A DNA stretch of 64,000 nucleotides from Sinorhizobium meliloti (GTDB lineage Bacteria; Pseudomonadota; Alphaproteobacteria; Rhizobiales; Rhizobiaceae). The stretch lies in NCBI RefSeq assembly GCF_035610345.1, contig NZ_CP141214.1, positions 714,230 to 778,229 on the forward strand, in the 5' to 3' direction. This document shows positions 1 to 8,962 of this stretch, piece by piece (positions within the stretch are counted from its first letter, which is position 1; every line of letters begins with the position of its first letter). The position numbers were made by a program, and so were the translations under genes. A model generated the notes under the pieces. The model searched no databases and was not told where the DNA came from. It worked only from the letters and a program-made list of their open reading frames with translations.

Positions 1-1001
1 TCGGCCACGGAGAGCGCCGGGGCTTCGCCGGATTTCAGCGCATATTGCAGCTGTTCCATCACCCCGATGAAGGCATGGGGGAACCACATGGTCTCCCATT
101 CCGGGCTGACCCACTTTCCATCCGTCGTCTTTTTCGACGCGTATGAGAGCGTCGAGGGCGAGCCGTCCGGCCAGCCGATCGTGCCCTGCGCGACGCCTTC
201 CGTGCCCTCGACCCGCCACTTGATGTAGATGTCGCTGTCGAACCCCTCCTCGCGCGGGCCGGACCAGACGTCTTCCATGGAGACGGCTAGAACGCCGTCG
301 GGGAAGGTGAGCGTCGAGACCGTGATCCCGTCCGTATGGGCAAATTCGGTGCGTGGATCCGGCCGGGTGACCGTCGTGATCGCGTCCGGTTCGCCGAACA
401 GGAAGCGCAGCACGTCGAGGTGATGCACGCTCATATTGGCGAGGGTCAGCCGGTCGTATTCCTCGAGAAAACCTTGCCAGTGCGGAATCGCCCGCATCTC
501 GATGGTCGCTATGACGACCGTGCCGAGCTCGCCTCTGTCGAGGATCTGCTTCAGAACCCGCATAGACTGGTCATAGCGCATATTCTGGTTGACCGAGAAT
601 ATCTTGCCGGCGCTTGCCGCCTCGTCCCGCAAGGCCTTCGCTTCGTCCAGCGTGAGCGCCAAGGGCTTTTGCGCGAGGATTGCCTTGATATGCGGCTGCG
701 CAAGTGCTTCGCGGATCAGCGCCGGCTGCTGGTCCGGCGGAAAGGCAATGTCGAGGATCTCGACGTTCGCATCGGCGATCAAAGCGGAAGGCGTCGCATG
801 AACGGCGGGAATTTCCCAACGGGCGGCGACGGCCTCTGCCCGTTCCTGCGTGCGTGAGGCGATCGCAGCGACGGGAAAGCCCGCCTGCCGATAAGCGGCC
901 AGATGACATTCGGCCATGATCATGCCGGCTCCGATGCAGCCGATCTTGTATTCTTTCACCCGCACCGGCGGGTCAGGCACGAAGCCATTGGCAGCGCTCA
1001 C
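1..1001 (-). CDS. Gfo/Idh/MocA-family oxidoreductase (3' end cut by window)
   Basis: NAD(P)-dependent sugar/inositol-type dehydrogenase family. Reading down from the GTG at 1001 (strong GGAGGAG ribosome site just upstream) the frame stays open to the window edge, 333 codons. The N-terminus has a Rossmann nucleotide-binding motif (IGCIGAGMI) and about residue 100 a QKPLAL stretch where the family usually has EKP; a conserved HHLD follows in the catalytic half. It is divergent from the LacI-type regulator at 1345, so it is probably the first gene of a sugar/polyol catabolic operon under that regulator. The substrate cannot be told from the sequence. The Glu-to-Gln change in the EKP motif is seen directly; its effect is unknown. 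Confidence 0.85.
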   Translation of the reverse strand, partial: MSAANGFVPDPPVRVKEYKIGCIGAGMIMAECHLAAYRQAGFPVAAIASRTQERAEAVAARWEIPAVHATPSALIADANVEILDIAFPPDQQPALIREALAQPHIKAILAQKPLALTLDEAKALRDEAASAGKIFSVNQNMRYDQSMRVLKQILDRGELGTVVIATIEMRAIPHWQGFLEEYDRLTLANMSVHHLDVLRFLFGEPDAITTVTRPDPRTEFAHTDGITVSTLTFPDGVLAVSMEDVWSGPREEGFDSDIYIKWRVEGTEGVAQGTIGWPDGSPSTLSYASKKTTDGKWVSPEWETMWFPHAFIGVMEQLQYALKSGEAPALSVA

Positions 1002-1344
1002 GAAACTCCTCCCATTCACCTCGCCGGCGGCGCCGCACTCCCGTAGCGGCAAAATTGCGGCCGGCGACTTGTCCGGTTCCATTCTTCCCCGGCACCAAGT
1101 CGAGCGGGATACTCATTCCGATACGCATCAAAGTCAACATCATTATCAATCTTTTTACATCATTTTTTTAGTCTTTATGATGTACCTCCCCAACCCTCCA
1201 TTGTGCCGGCCTGCGGCATGATCGATATTTCAGTGGAAAACCGGGCATTTCTCCTACCCCCTTGTCGCGACGGCCCGGCTCCCTCTTGTTTCTTGGCCAG
1301 GAAGGATTACATCAAAACACATCATTTTAAGCGAAGAGGCGGCT
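1002..1344. promoter_or_regulatory. Divergent promoter region with repeated ACATCATT operator-like boxes
   Basis: 343 bp between the divergent oxidoreductase and LacI-type genes. ACATCATT occurs at 1137-1144, 1157-1164 and 1319-1326, and the inverted form ATGATGTA at 1177-1184. The boxes at 1156-1163 and 1177-1184 form an 8-bp inverted repeat with a 13-bp spacer. The AT-rich patch 1137-1184 stands out from the GC-rich surroundings. Inference: binding sites for the LacI-family protein; the copy at 1319 lies just ahead of its own gene and would give autoregulation. Confidence 0.55.
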
Positions 1345-2361
1345 TTGCGATCCACACTGACTGATATCGCCCGGGAGGCTGGCGTTTCGAGCGCGACCGT
1401 CGATCGCGTCCTTAACAATCGCAGCGGCGTCAAGCACAGGACGCGCGAAATCGTCATGGATGCCGCCCGGCGTCTGGGCTACCTCGGCCTCGCCGCGCAC
1501 AACGCCTCCGCGGAAGGGCGCGTGCGCCTCGACTTCGTGCTGCCGGCAGGCACCAATACCTTCATCGCCAACCTTCTCCGGCAATTGCAAAGCCAGGGCA
1601 CGGCCAGACCTGATCTCGACGTGCGCGTCCACTCCATCGAAGGGTTCAATCCGGACACGCTCGCCGGCACCCTTCAGGAATTGAGGGGCGAGACCATGGG
1701 CGTGGGCGTAATCGCCTTGGACCATCCGACGGTCAGAGAGGCAATGCGTTCACTCGCCTCTTCGGGAGTGCCGATCGTAACGCTCGTATCCGACATCCTG
1801 CACGTACCGCGCACCGGCTATATCGGCATCGACAATCGCGCGGCCGGAAGGCTCGCAGGATACCTGCTCGGACGTTTTCTCGGCCGAGAGACGAAGGGTA
1901 AGATCGCGCTGTTCGCCGGCTCTCTCTCCTACCGAGGCCACGAGGAACGGGAGATGGGCTTTCGTCACATCATCGCTGACGAGTTCCCCGCCCTCGAAAT
2001 CGTCGAGTTGCGCGAGATCCGGGATGACCGCGAGCGCGCCTTCGAGGAAGCCGCTGCATTGTTGAAGCGTCACCCGGACCTGGCGGGCATCTACAATATA
2101 GGTGCCGGTAACTCCGGTATCGGCCAGGCCTTGGCCGAGGCCGGAAAGGCCGAAAGCATCATATTCGTCGGTCACGAGCTGACCGAGCACAGCAAGAGGC
2201 TGTTGCTAAGCGGCGTCATGGACGCAGTGATAGACCAGAATCCGCGGGTGGAAGCCCGCGAGGCGCTTTCGATGCTGGACTGCGCCGTGCGGGGCAAGCC
2301 GATCGACTATCATCCGCCGCGTCTGCAAGTGATCTTCCGGGAAAATATACCCGAGACCTGA
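1345..2361 (+). CDS. LacI-family transcriptional regulator
   Basis: 338-aa regulator. An N-terminal LacI helix-turn-helix (residues 3-47, TLTDIAREAGVSSATVDRVL) is followed by a periplasmic-binding-protein-like sensor domain with no signal peptide. I use the TTG at 1345, preceded by GAAGAGGCGG as ribosome site, because the helix-turn-helix begins only three residues later and there is no upstream ATG in frame. It is transcribed away from the MocA-type oxidoreductase at 1-1001 and probably represses or activates it in response to a sugar or sugar phosphate. The sensor domain resembles those of pentose/inositol regulators, but the ligand is not identifiable. Confidence 0.9.
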   Translation: MRSTLTDIAREAGVSSATVDRVLNNRSGVKHRTREIVMDAARRLGYLGLAAHNASAEGRVRLDFVLPAGTNTFIANLLRQLQSQGTARPDLDVRVHSIEGFNPDTLAGTLQELRGETMGVGVIALDHPTVREAMRSLASSGVPIVTLVSDILHVPRTGYIGIDNRAAGRLAGYLLGRFLGRETKGKIALFAGSLSYRGHEEREMGFRHIIADEFPALEIVELREIRDDRERAFEEAAALLKRHPDLAGIYNIGAGNSGIGQALAEAGKAESIIFVGHELTEHSKRLLLSGVMDAVIDQNPRVEAREALSMLDCAVRGKPIDYHPPRLQVIFRENIPET

Positions 2362-2465
2362 CGGCGGCGCGGCCGGCGCGACCGGTTGCAAATCGCGCTC
2401 ACGTGACTACCTTCAACTGGGCAGCCTCCCTTGGTGACAGGGAGAGAGATGACCGGGAGCAAATC

Positions 2466-2732
2466 ATGTGCCGAAACATAAAACCCCTGTTCAATTTCGA
2501 CCCGCCGGCGACGGATGAGGAAATCCGTGACGCGGCGCTGCAGTTCGTGCGCAAGCTGAGTGGAACGACCAAACCGTCGAAACGCAATGAAGCCCCCTTC
2601 GAGCGCGCGGTCGATTCGATCGCGGCATGCGCCCGCGAACTTCTGGACGCGCTGGAGACGTCGCAGCCTCCGCGCAATCGTGAGGAAGTCGCGGCAAAGG
2701 CGCGCGAGAGATCGGCGATGCGGTTCGCTTGA
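2466..2732 (+). CDS. DUF2277 family small protein
   Basis: 88-aa soluble protein beginning MCRNIKPLFNFDPPATDEEI, which I recognise as the DUF2277 family of conserved bacterial proteins with no established function. The frame is open from 2403, but I chose the ATG at 2466 because family members begin with the MCRNI sequence and GGGAGAGAGATGACCGGGAGC precedes it. The family usually has about this length. It stands alone between the LacI gene and the convergent reductase gene. Confidence 0.8.
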   Translation: MCRNIKPLFNFDPPATDEEIRDAALQFVRKLSGTTKPSKRNEAPFERAVDSIAACARELLDALETSQPPRNREEVAAKARERSAMRFA

Positions 2733-2775
2733 GCATCGACCGCTCGCTTGCCCGGCACGGATGTCGCGTTTCTCG

Positions 2776-3765
2776 TCAGACGGTCACGACGATTTTGCCG
2801 AACTGTTCGTTGGACTCCAGAAAACGATGTGCCTCGACGATCTGATCGAACGGGAACGTCCTAGCAATGACGGGTCTCAGGGCACCCGCCTCCAGACCTT
2901 CCAGGACGAATTCCTTGGCGAACTCCAGGCGTTCCGGATCGGCGAGCAGCTCGTGGACCAGGTAACCACGCAGCGTCAGTGATTTGCTCAGCACGTCAAA
3001 CAGCGGGAACGGGGTCTTCTCCGGGCTTAGCCCGCCATACTCGACAAGTATGCCGCCCGGTGCCATCGCGGCCGTCAACGGTTCGAAGATCGGGCCGCCG
3101 ACGGAATCGAACACGACACGTATTCCCCGCTGTCCGGAAACGCTTTTCAGCTGCGCTTGCAAGTCCTCCTCCAGGGAGGCGACGACATGCGCCGCGCCGG
3201 CCTCCAACAGGCGTTGCCGCTTCGCGGAGGTCCGGGTGACGGCTACCGGTATGGCGCCGACCATGTTGGCGATCTGGATTGCGGCAAGCCCGACACTGCT
3301 CGATGCCGCGGTAATGGCGACGAAATCTCCCCTGCGAAGCCCTCCGATATCGACCAGGCCGCCGTAAGCGGTGAGATACTGCATCCACACAGCGGCCGCC
3401 TCTTCAAAGCTCAGCGACGGCGGATGCCTGACGAGGAGTGCCGCAGGAAATACCGCAAGTTCCCCATAGGCGGGCCACCGGGTCATCGATTTCGGCGGCA
3501 ACAGGCTGACCGGATCGCCGGGAGCGAACCCTTGAACGCCCGGGCCGACCGTTTCCACAAAGCCTGCTGCCTCAAGGCCGAGGCCGGACGGAAATACTGC
3601 CGTTTCGATATAGGCGCCCGAGCGGAGCAAGGCCTCGGCCCGGTTGAGGCCCAACGCCTTGACGCGAATGCGAACCTCATGGGGCCCGGGCTCCGGCACA
3701 TGCACCTCTTCGATCCTCAGCACCTCCGGACCACCCAACTCGTGAAAGCGAACGACGCGCGCCAT
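2776..3765 (-). CDS. Zinc-independent alcohol dehydrogenase / quinone reductase (MDR family)
   Basis: 329-aa medium-chain reductase. The N-terminal GroES-like domain runs to about residue 120; the Rossmann domain carries an ITAASSSVGLAA nucleotide motif. The zinc ligands of classical alcohol dehydrogenases are absent, as in quinone oxidoreductases. I start at the ATG at 3765 (MARVVRF) with GGAG 8 bases upstream rather than at 3783. It is transcribed divergently from the LysR gene at 3867, about 100 bp away, which is the usual arrangement for a LysR-controlled oxidoreductase. Likely role: NADPH-dependent reduction of quinones or reactive carbonyls in the cytoplasm; substrate unknown. Confidence 0.85.
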   Translation of the reverse strand: MARVVRFHELGGPEVLRIEEVHVPEPGPHEVRIRVKALGLNRAEALLRSGAYIETAVFPSGLGLEAAGFVETVGPGVQGFAPGDPVSLLPPKSMTRWPAYGELAVFPAALLVRHPPSLSFEEAAAVWMQYLTAYGGLVDIGGLRRGDFVAITAASSSVGLAAIQIANMVGAIPVAVTRTSAKRQRLLEAGAAHVVASLEEDLQAQLKSVSGQRGIRVVFDSVGGPIFEPLTAAMAPGGILVEYGGLSPEKTPFPLFDVLSKSLTLRGYLVHELLADPERLEFAKEFVLEGLEAGALRPVIARTFPFDQIVEAHRFLESNEQFGKIVVTV

Positions 3766-3866
3766 GGCAAGACTCCAAAACAAATGTATTGAATGAGCTA
3801 TGACAGCAGTGGTTCAGCCGATAAACGGAGAGAAAGGCAGAACAGTAGAAACGGAGAGTTTTCAAT

Positions 3867-4772
3867 ATGGATCGCCTGACCAGCATGGCAGTATTCGTCA
3901 AAGCGGTCGATCTCGGCTCGTTCGCCGCCGCAGCGGATGCTCTTGGACTATCCGGGCCGATGGTCGGCAAGCATGTTCGTTCGTTGGAGGATCGGCTTGG
4001 CGTGCAGCTTATCAGCCGCACCACGCGGCGACAGAGCCTGACGGAGTTCGGTCATGTCTATTACGAACGCTGCCGGGTGGTGCTCGCCGAAGCGCAAGCA
4101 GCGGATGCGCTTGCGGCCGATCAGCTTTCCGAACCCCGCGGCAAACTGCGTGTGACGATGCCGGTCCATTTCGGCCGGCACTGCGTCACTCCCGTATTGC
4201 TGGAACTCGCCCGAAAATTTCCGGCGCTGGAACTTGACCTCTCGTTCAACGACCGCATCATCGACCTTGCCGAAGACGGCTATGATCTCTCTATCCGCAC
4301 GGGCGTCTTGCAGGACAGGGCGGGATTGATTGCCCGTCGCGTGGCACGCCAGCCGATGATCGTGTGCGCCTCGCCTTCTTATCTGGAGTTGCATGGCTAT
4401 CCGGAGACGCGGGAAGATCTGGCGCAGCACTCGGCAGTCGTATATCGCCGGTCCGGGCCGGTCCCGCCCTGGCTTTTCCCGGGGCAGGGGCAATCTTCAT
4501 CGGAGGTGACCCCGCTCCACCGGTTCCGTCTCGACGATCTCGATGCGATCGCTGACGCCGCCGCACGAGGGCTGGGGCTTGCATGGCTTCCCTTCTGGCT
4601 GGTGCGGAGGCGGATCGAGTCGGGCACGCTCGTCCAGCTTCTGCCGGGGCAGCCGCCGTTTCAATATGATTGCCATGCAGTATGGCTGCAGACGCCGCAC
4701 CTGCCGCTCAAAGTTCGCGTTGCCGTCGATGCCTTGGCGGCGCAACTGCCGAGTTTCATGAACCTGAAATGA
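3867..4772 (+). CDS. LysR-family transcriptional regulator
   Basis: 301-aa LysR regulator. The winged helix-turn-helix is at residues 1-60 (MDRLTSMAVFVKAVDLGSF start, typical of the CrgA/AaeR-like subgroup) and the effector-binding domain at about 90-295. It is divergent from the MDR reductase at 2776-3765 and is the obvious candidate to control it. The ATG at 3867 follows GGAGAGTTTTCAAT. The 260 bp downstream (4773-5032), convergent with the ABC-F gene, holds a short perfect palindrome at 4803-4814 and nothing else that I recognise. Confidence 0.9.
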   Translation: MDRLTSMAVFVKAVDLGSFAAAADALGLSGPMVGKHVRSLEDRLGVQLISRTTRRQSLTEFGHVYYERCRVVLAEAQAADALAADQLSEPRGKLRVTMPVHFGRHCVTPVLLELARKFPALELDLSFNDRIIDLAEDGYDLSIRTGVLQDRAGLIARRVARQPMIVCASPSYLELHGYPETREDLAQHSAVVYRRSGPVPPWLFPGQGQSSSEVTPLHRFRLDDLDAIADAAARGLGLAWLPFWLVRRRIESGTLVQLLPGQPPFQYDCHAVWLQTPHLPLKVRVAVDALAAQLPSFMNLK

Positions 4773-5032
4773 GAGTTGCTCGCCACGCTGCGTTGCAGGG
4801 CGCCTGCCGGCAGGAACTGATGGGAGACGGCGTTAAAACCCCGCTATCCGGCGCTCTTGGAGCGCACGGAAGGCAGTCTCACGCCGAACAAGACTCATGC
4901 CGGAATGACTGCTTTGCGAGCCGGCTCGTTTCCTCCGGATCGAGAGCCCGCAATCGAGCTCGATCGGCCACGCTTTCGCGTGGCGGAATACCGGCACCTG
5001 TCAACCGGAGACGCAGATCGTGGAAGCGCAGG

Positions 5033-6655
5033 TCACCCGCGCAGGCCCGGCGCCTCTTGTCCGGTGCGCTCCACATATTCGCTGTAACCACCGCCGTATT
5101 GATTGATCCCGTCCGGCGTGAGTTCCAACACTCGATTGGAAAGTGCCGACAGGAAACGGCGATCGTGCGAAACGAACAGCATCGTGCCCTGATAGGCCGA
5201 GAGCGCCTTGATCAGCATTTCCTTCGTATCGAGGTCGAGATGGTTGGTCGGCTCGTCGAGGACGAGGAAGTTCGGCGGATCGAACAGCATTGCGGCCATT
5301 ATAAGCCGCGCCTTCTCACCGCCGGAGAGCACCCGGCATCGCTTCTCGACGTCATCGCCGGAAAAGCCGAAACAGCCGGCCAGCGCTCTGAGCGGCGCCT
5401 GTCCGGCCTTGGGGAAGCGGTCTTCCAGCCATTGCAGAATGGTGCTCTCGCCGTCGAGCAGATCCATGGAATGCTGGGCGAAATAGCCGACCTTCACGCT
5501 GGCGCCGAGTGAGACGCTGCCCTTGTCCGGGTTGGTTGTGCCGGTGACCAGCTTGAGCAATGTCGATTTGCCGGCGCCGTTGATGCCCATGATGCACCAG
5601 CGTTCACGCCGGCGGACCATGAAATCAAGGCCGTCATATATCGTCCGGCTGCCATAGGTCTTGTGGATGCTCTTGAGGTTGACGACGTCTTCGCCGGAGC
5701 GCGGAGCCGGCAAGAACTCGAAGGCGACGGTCTGGCGACGACGCGGCGGCTCGACGCGGTCGATTTTTTCAAGCTTCTTCACCCGGCTCTGAACCTGCGA
5801 GGCGTGCGAGGCGCGTGCCTTGAAACGTTCGATGAACTTGATCTCCTTGGCGAGCATCGCCTGCTGGCGCTCGAACTGAGCTTGCTGCTGTTTCGCGTTC
5901 AACGCACGCTGCTCTTCATAGAAGCCATAGTCGCCGGAATAGGTCGTCAGCGCGCCGCCGTCGATCTCGATGATCTTGGTGACGATCCGGTTCATGAACT
6001 CACGGTCGTGCGACGTCATCAAGAGAGCGCCGTCATAGCCTTTCAGGAAGTCCTCCAGCCAGATCAGACTTTCGAGATCGAGATGGTTGCTCGGCTCGTC
6101 GAGCAGCATGACGTCCGGCCGCATCAGAAGGATGCGGGCGAGCGCCACGCGCATCTTCCAGCCGCCCGACAGTTTGGCGACGTCGCCGTCCATCATCTCC
6201 TGGCTGAAACTGAGGCCGGCGAGAACCTCGCGGGCACGTCCCTCCAGCGCATAGCCGTCGAGCTCTTCGTATCGCGCCTGCACCTCGCCGTAGCGCTCGA
6301 CGATCGCATCCATTTCATCCATGCGATCCGGATCAGACATGGCCGTCTCGAGCTCACGCAGTTCCGCCGCCACGGCGCTGACCGGGCCTGCCCCTTCCAT
6401 CACCTCGGCGACGGCCGACCGGCCGGCCATCTCGCCGACATCCTGATCGAAATAGCCGATGGTCATGCCCTTCTCGACCGAGACCTGCCCCTCGTCGGGC
6501 AGTTCCTGACCGGTGATCATCCGGAAAAGGGTCGTCTTTCCCGCTCCGTTAGGCCCGACGAGCCCGATCTTTTCGCCGCGGTTCAACGCTGCCGAAGCTT
6601 CGATGTAGAGTATGCGGTGGCTGTTGGACTTGCTGATATTTTCGATGCGGATCAT
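5033..6655 (-). CDS. ABC-F family ATPase (full length)
   Basis: 540-aa soluble protein with two ABC ATPase domains and no membrane segments, the ABC-F arrangement of ribosome-associated translation factors. First domain: Walker [10 protein letters not shown] near residue 38, signature LSGGWKMR, Walker B VMLLDEPSNHLD. A charged coiled linker at about 235-305 is the ribosome-interacting region in this family. Second domain: GINGAGKST, LSGGEKARL, LVLDEPTNHLD. Its first ~102 codons and about 97 bp of leader are duplicated at 30031-30435. Function by family: resolving stalled ribosomes or antibiotic protection; this member is of the YheS/Uup general type and the exact role is open. Confidence 0.92.
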   Translation of the reverse strand: MIRIENISKSNSHRILYIEASAALNRGEKIGLVGPNGAGKTTLFRMITGQELPDEGQVSVEKGMTIGYFDQDVGEMAGRSAVAEVMEGAGPVSAVAAELRELETAMSDPDRMDEMDAIVERYGEVQARYEELDGYALEGRAREVLAGLSFSQEMMDGDVAKLSGGWKMRVALARILLMRPDVMLLDEPSNHLDLESLIWLEDFLKGYDGALLMTSHDREFMNRIVTKIIEIDGGALTTYSGDYGFYEEQRALNAKQQQAQFERQQAMLAKEIKFIERFKARASHASQVQSRVKKLEKIDRVEPPRRRQTVAFEFLPAPRSGEDVVNLKSIHKTYGSRTIYDGLDFMVRRRERWCIMGINGAGKSTLLKLVTGTTNPDKGSVSLGASVKVGYFAQHSMDLLDGESTILQWLEDRFPKAGQAPLRALAGCFGFSGDDVEKRCRVLSGGEKARLIMAAMLFDPPNFLVLDEPTNHLDLDTKEMLIKALSAYQGTMLFVSHDRRFLSALSNRVLELTPDGINQYGGGYSEYVERTGQEAPGLRG

Positions 6656-6752
6656 GCGGAGGACGGCCTATCTGGTTGCGGGCACCCCTATGCCACGCGT
6701 TGGCGTAGCTGTCACGCCGGCGGGACGCATCTTCTTCTCGCCGGGACTATGT
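6348..6752. repeat. Direct repeat, left copy (5' end of ABC-F gene and leader)
   Basis: Matches 30031-30435 in the same orientation with a constant offset of 23,683 bp. Over 6348-6740 I count 8 mismatches in 393 bp (about 98% identity). Identity falls off sharply at the left edge and more gradually after 6752. This copy belongs to the intact ABC-F gene. The pair flanks the pilus/chemosensory island. Confidence 0.95.
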
Positions 6753-7007
6753 GCCATACGGCCGCTCCCATCCGAGCCGACGTATAGACGCGCTTTGGCG
6801 GCGGGTCCGGCTCGGCGAGGTCGAGTCACTGTGGACCTGCTTCTGGAGCGACGAAGCTCCTTTTGGCGCGGGAGCGCAGGACGAATTGCGCGCCGGAGAA
6901 ACCAGGGAAAGTGTGTGAGGGCGCGCGAGGGCGCCCTCTGAGAACCATTGCCCGGCATCCTGAGACCGGAGCTCGATCCACGCCGCTGGAGGGGTGTGAC
7001 ATGTTCG
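6656..7007. other. Intergenic region upstream of ABC-F gene
   Basis: 352 bp between the ABC-F start and the 3' end of the PilZ gene. The first ~97 bp is the duplicated leader and must hold the ABC-F promoter. At 6917-6938 an 8-bp inverted repeat (GAGGGCGC/GCGCCCTC, 6-base loop) could fold in RNA; it has no U-tract. I see no credible gene. Confidence 0.5.
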
Positions 7008-7322
7008 TCACCGGATGCGTTCGCTCCCGGGATTGCTCACGTCAAGCTTCCTCAGCCACGCCAATGGCCGCTTGAACTCAACCCCGATCTCATGCGCATT
7101 CTGCCACGCGACCCATCCGGACGCACAAACGTGTTCCGGAATGAAAAGCAGTTGAATTTCTGGTCCGGTCGATATGGGTGAATTGAATCGCAGTCGCGCA
7201 CCCTTGGAATTGAGATCCACAATGAGACAGTCGATTCCAATTCCTCCCGCACCCTCTTGCAAAAGGCGGGCGCGCTTAAGAGACTTCCGTCTCGTAAGTT
7301 GGCGGAGTTCGGCAGTAGACAT
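7008..7322 (-). CDS. PilZ-domain protein
   Basis: 104-aa cytoplasmic protein that is essentially one PilZ domain, the family that binds cyclic di-GMP. A basic patch RRKSLKRAR at residues 11-19 stands where the RxxxR motif is expected, and VDLNSKGARLRF at about 40 corresponds to the (D/N)xSxxG motif; both are imperfect (Lys in the RxxxR spacing, Asn for Ser). AAGGAAG precedes the ATG at 7322. It sits at the edge of the Tad pilus island beside the TadG gene, so a role in coupling c-di-GMP to pilus assembly is a reasonable inference. Ligand binding is not assured given the altered motif. Confidence 0.75.
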   Translation of the reverse strand: MSTAELRQLTRRKSLKRARLLQEGAGGIGIDCLIVDLNSKGARLRFNSPISTGPEIQLLFIPEHVCASGWVAWQNAHEIGVEFKRPLAWLRKLDVSNPGSERIR

Positions 7323-7393
7323 AATGACTTCCTTTTATGAACCTGCCCCCGAAGACATGCTGCAGGGGATTGTACCCGATCTTGCGGTGCCGT

Positions 7394-8767
7394 TTACTCG
7401 ATCAGTGCTATCTTCTGGTTCGCCAAGAGCTTCTTGGTCCCCGCGCTATCACATGCCGACTGCATCGTTGAATTCCCGCTGAACGTGATCTTATCGGCGA
7501 TTACCTGCGTACAACCGTTTGCTGTTGCGGAATTTCCCTTGTAGTCGAGCGACGACGCTGGCGTGTAGACCGCCCCGGTCAAGATCGAGTTGGACGTCCC
7601 GTTGATGGAATGGCTCACAGCAGTCTGGTTGCGGCTGCCGAAAAAAAGAATTCCGGAATAAGGTCCCGATGTCGGTGCCTTTAGATCGATGGAGACGTTT
7701 CCCTTAAGATCCAATCGAGCATCATTCGCGAGAAAGAAGGTCACTCCGCTGTAGCCATTCACCGGCATGCCTACTTGCAATCGCGCTGCCGAGGTCGCCG
7801 TCGGATTACCACCGTTCGCGGTAAACGTGCCGCCGGCTATAATATACAGGCCTGGTTCGAACTCGACTGTTCCCTTCACGTCCAGCCCATTGGGAAAGCA
7901 CCTGACCCTAACCCCGTTAGGATGCATCTGTGTCGTTTTCACGAGGGTCAGTTGGCCTGGGTTGCCAATGTTCCTGCTGCCGGAGTCGCAGGCGAAGCCG
8001 GGCCACGGGTACGGTTCGACTACACTTGCGTAGGGGTCGATGCTTGCCGGTGCGTTCTCGTGGACGGTATCGCACTGTTTCAACCTTAAGCCTAGCGTCG
8101 CCACGGCTCCGCCGACTGCATGCACGCAGTCGGCGTTCATCGACGCGGACCCGGACATGAGAAACGAGTCCGAAGCGCTTGAATTCGATGCTACATCACA
8201 ACCACTCAGGTCGACCGAAGCCGAGCCGGAGACAGTTACAGCACCCGATTTTGTTTTCGAGAGCGCGAGCACACAGGCGGTAGATCCACCCTCCACCTGT
8301 GCAACAGCACGCGCCCTCATCGTGACCGGTTGATCAGAAAAAATCGAGGAAAGCAGCCGCGAACGCGTTTCCGTCATAACGACTTCAAGCCGATCCAGAG
8401 TCCCCGCACTTGCCGTCGGTGACGACGACGGACTGATCGCCAGCGTGCCGGCCGACGGCGAGTAGCCGCTCTTGGAGGCGATCTGTGTGGCCGTGGCCTC
8501 GAGCGCAGATCTCTGATCACCCGCGCGCAGGCGCCCTGCGGCTGCATGCGCTGCGACGTCCGCGGCGTGCTGAAGCTTGCGCTGCTTCAGATACCAGAAG
8601 CCCGTCTCGGCGCCGAGGCCCATGGCTCCGACGAGAACGGGAAACGCGACCGCCGCGATAACAGCGACCGTACCGTGTTCGTCCGCCAGGAATTTTAGCG
8701 CACCGGTCCGCTTCCGCGGCGCCGGTCGTCTCGCATGGATCACGTCATTTCTTTCGCTCATTCGCAT
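7394..8767 (-). CDS. tadG: TadG-like Flp pilus assembly protein
   Basis: About 457 aa. A basic cytoplasmic N-terminus is followed by one hydrophobic segment (HGTVAVIAAVAFPVLVGAMG, roughly residues 32-55) of the TadE/TadG class-III-signal type, then a large exported region rich in Ser/Gly/Asn with Cys residues. The class includes pseudopilin-like envelope proteins that anchor Tad pili. Start is uncertain: TTG 8773, ATG 8767 and ATG 8761 are in frame without a clear ribosome site; I use 8767. It is divergent from cpaA, and the ~195 bp between them holds the conserved promoter boxes at 8834-8882. Loss or retention of a von Willebrand-type domain could not be decided by eye. Confidence 0.75.
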   Translation of the reverse strand: MRMSERNDVIHARRPAPRKRTGALKFLADEHGTVAVIAAVAFPVLVGAMGLGAETGFWYLKQRKLQHAADVAAHAAAGRLRAGDQRSALEATATQIASKSGYSPSAGTLAISPSSSPTASAGTLDRLEVVMTETRSRLLSSIFSDQPVTMRARAVAQVEGGSTACVLALSKTKSGAVTVSGSASVDLSGCDVASNSSASDSFLMSGSASMNADCVHAVGGAVATLGLRLKQCDTVHENAPASIDPYASVVEPYPWPGFACDSGSRNIGNPGQLTLVKTTQMHPNGVRVRCFPNGLDVKGTVEFEPGLYIIAGGTFTANGGNPTATSAARLQVGMPVNGYSGVTFFLANDARLDLKGNVSIDLKAPTSGPYSGILFFGSRNQTAVSHSINGTSNSILTGAVYTPASSLDYKGNSATANGCTQVIADKITFSGNSTMQSACDSAGTKKLLANQKIALIE

Positions 8768-8833
8768 GCCCAATGGTCTGAGGTTTCGGCCGGACGATAC
8801 ATCCCACCCTGGTCGTTAGCGATTCGGCCGGTT

Positions 8834-8917
8834 GGCCTAGTCCGGCCCGTAAGGGCTTGCCGTGCCTGCTTAGGCCATCAGGTCGAATGGTCATCGAGCG
8901 TTTCAGGGGGCACATTT
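8834..8917 (+). promoter_or_regulatory. cpaA promoter with shared GGNCTAGNCC and CCATCAGG boxes
   Basis: GGCCTAGTCC at 8834-8843 and CCATCAGG at 8875-8882, the latter followed by TCGAATGG. The same two boxes occur upstream of pilA (13107, 13149) and the RTX protease (30512, 30543). Centre-to-centre distance is 40 bp here, 41 at pilA and 30 at the protease. A weak -10-like ACATTT lies at 8912, 29 bp after the CCATCAGG box, the same spacing as at pilA. Inference: activator sites of a common regulator. Confidence 0.5.
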
Positions 8918-8962
8918 CGCGGGACTAGAACGGCTCCAGCACCCCCGAAAAAGGCACCTGAG

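Noticed and set aside
4803..4814. 12-bp palindrome CCTGCCGGCAGG between convergent genes
   Set aside because: Short, GC-rich and without a U-tract; likely chance.
5663..6787. 374-codon plus-strand frame opposite the ABC-F gene
   Set aside because: Antisense shadow of a well-supported gene.
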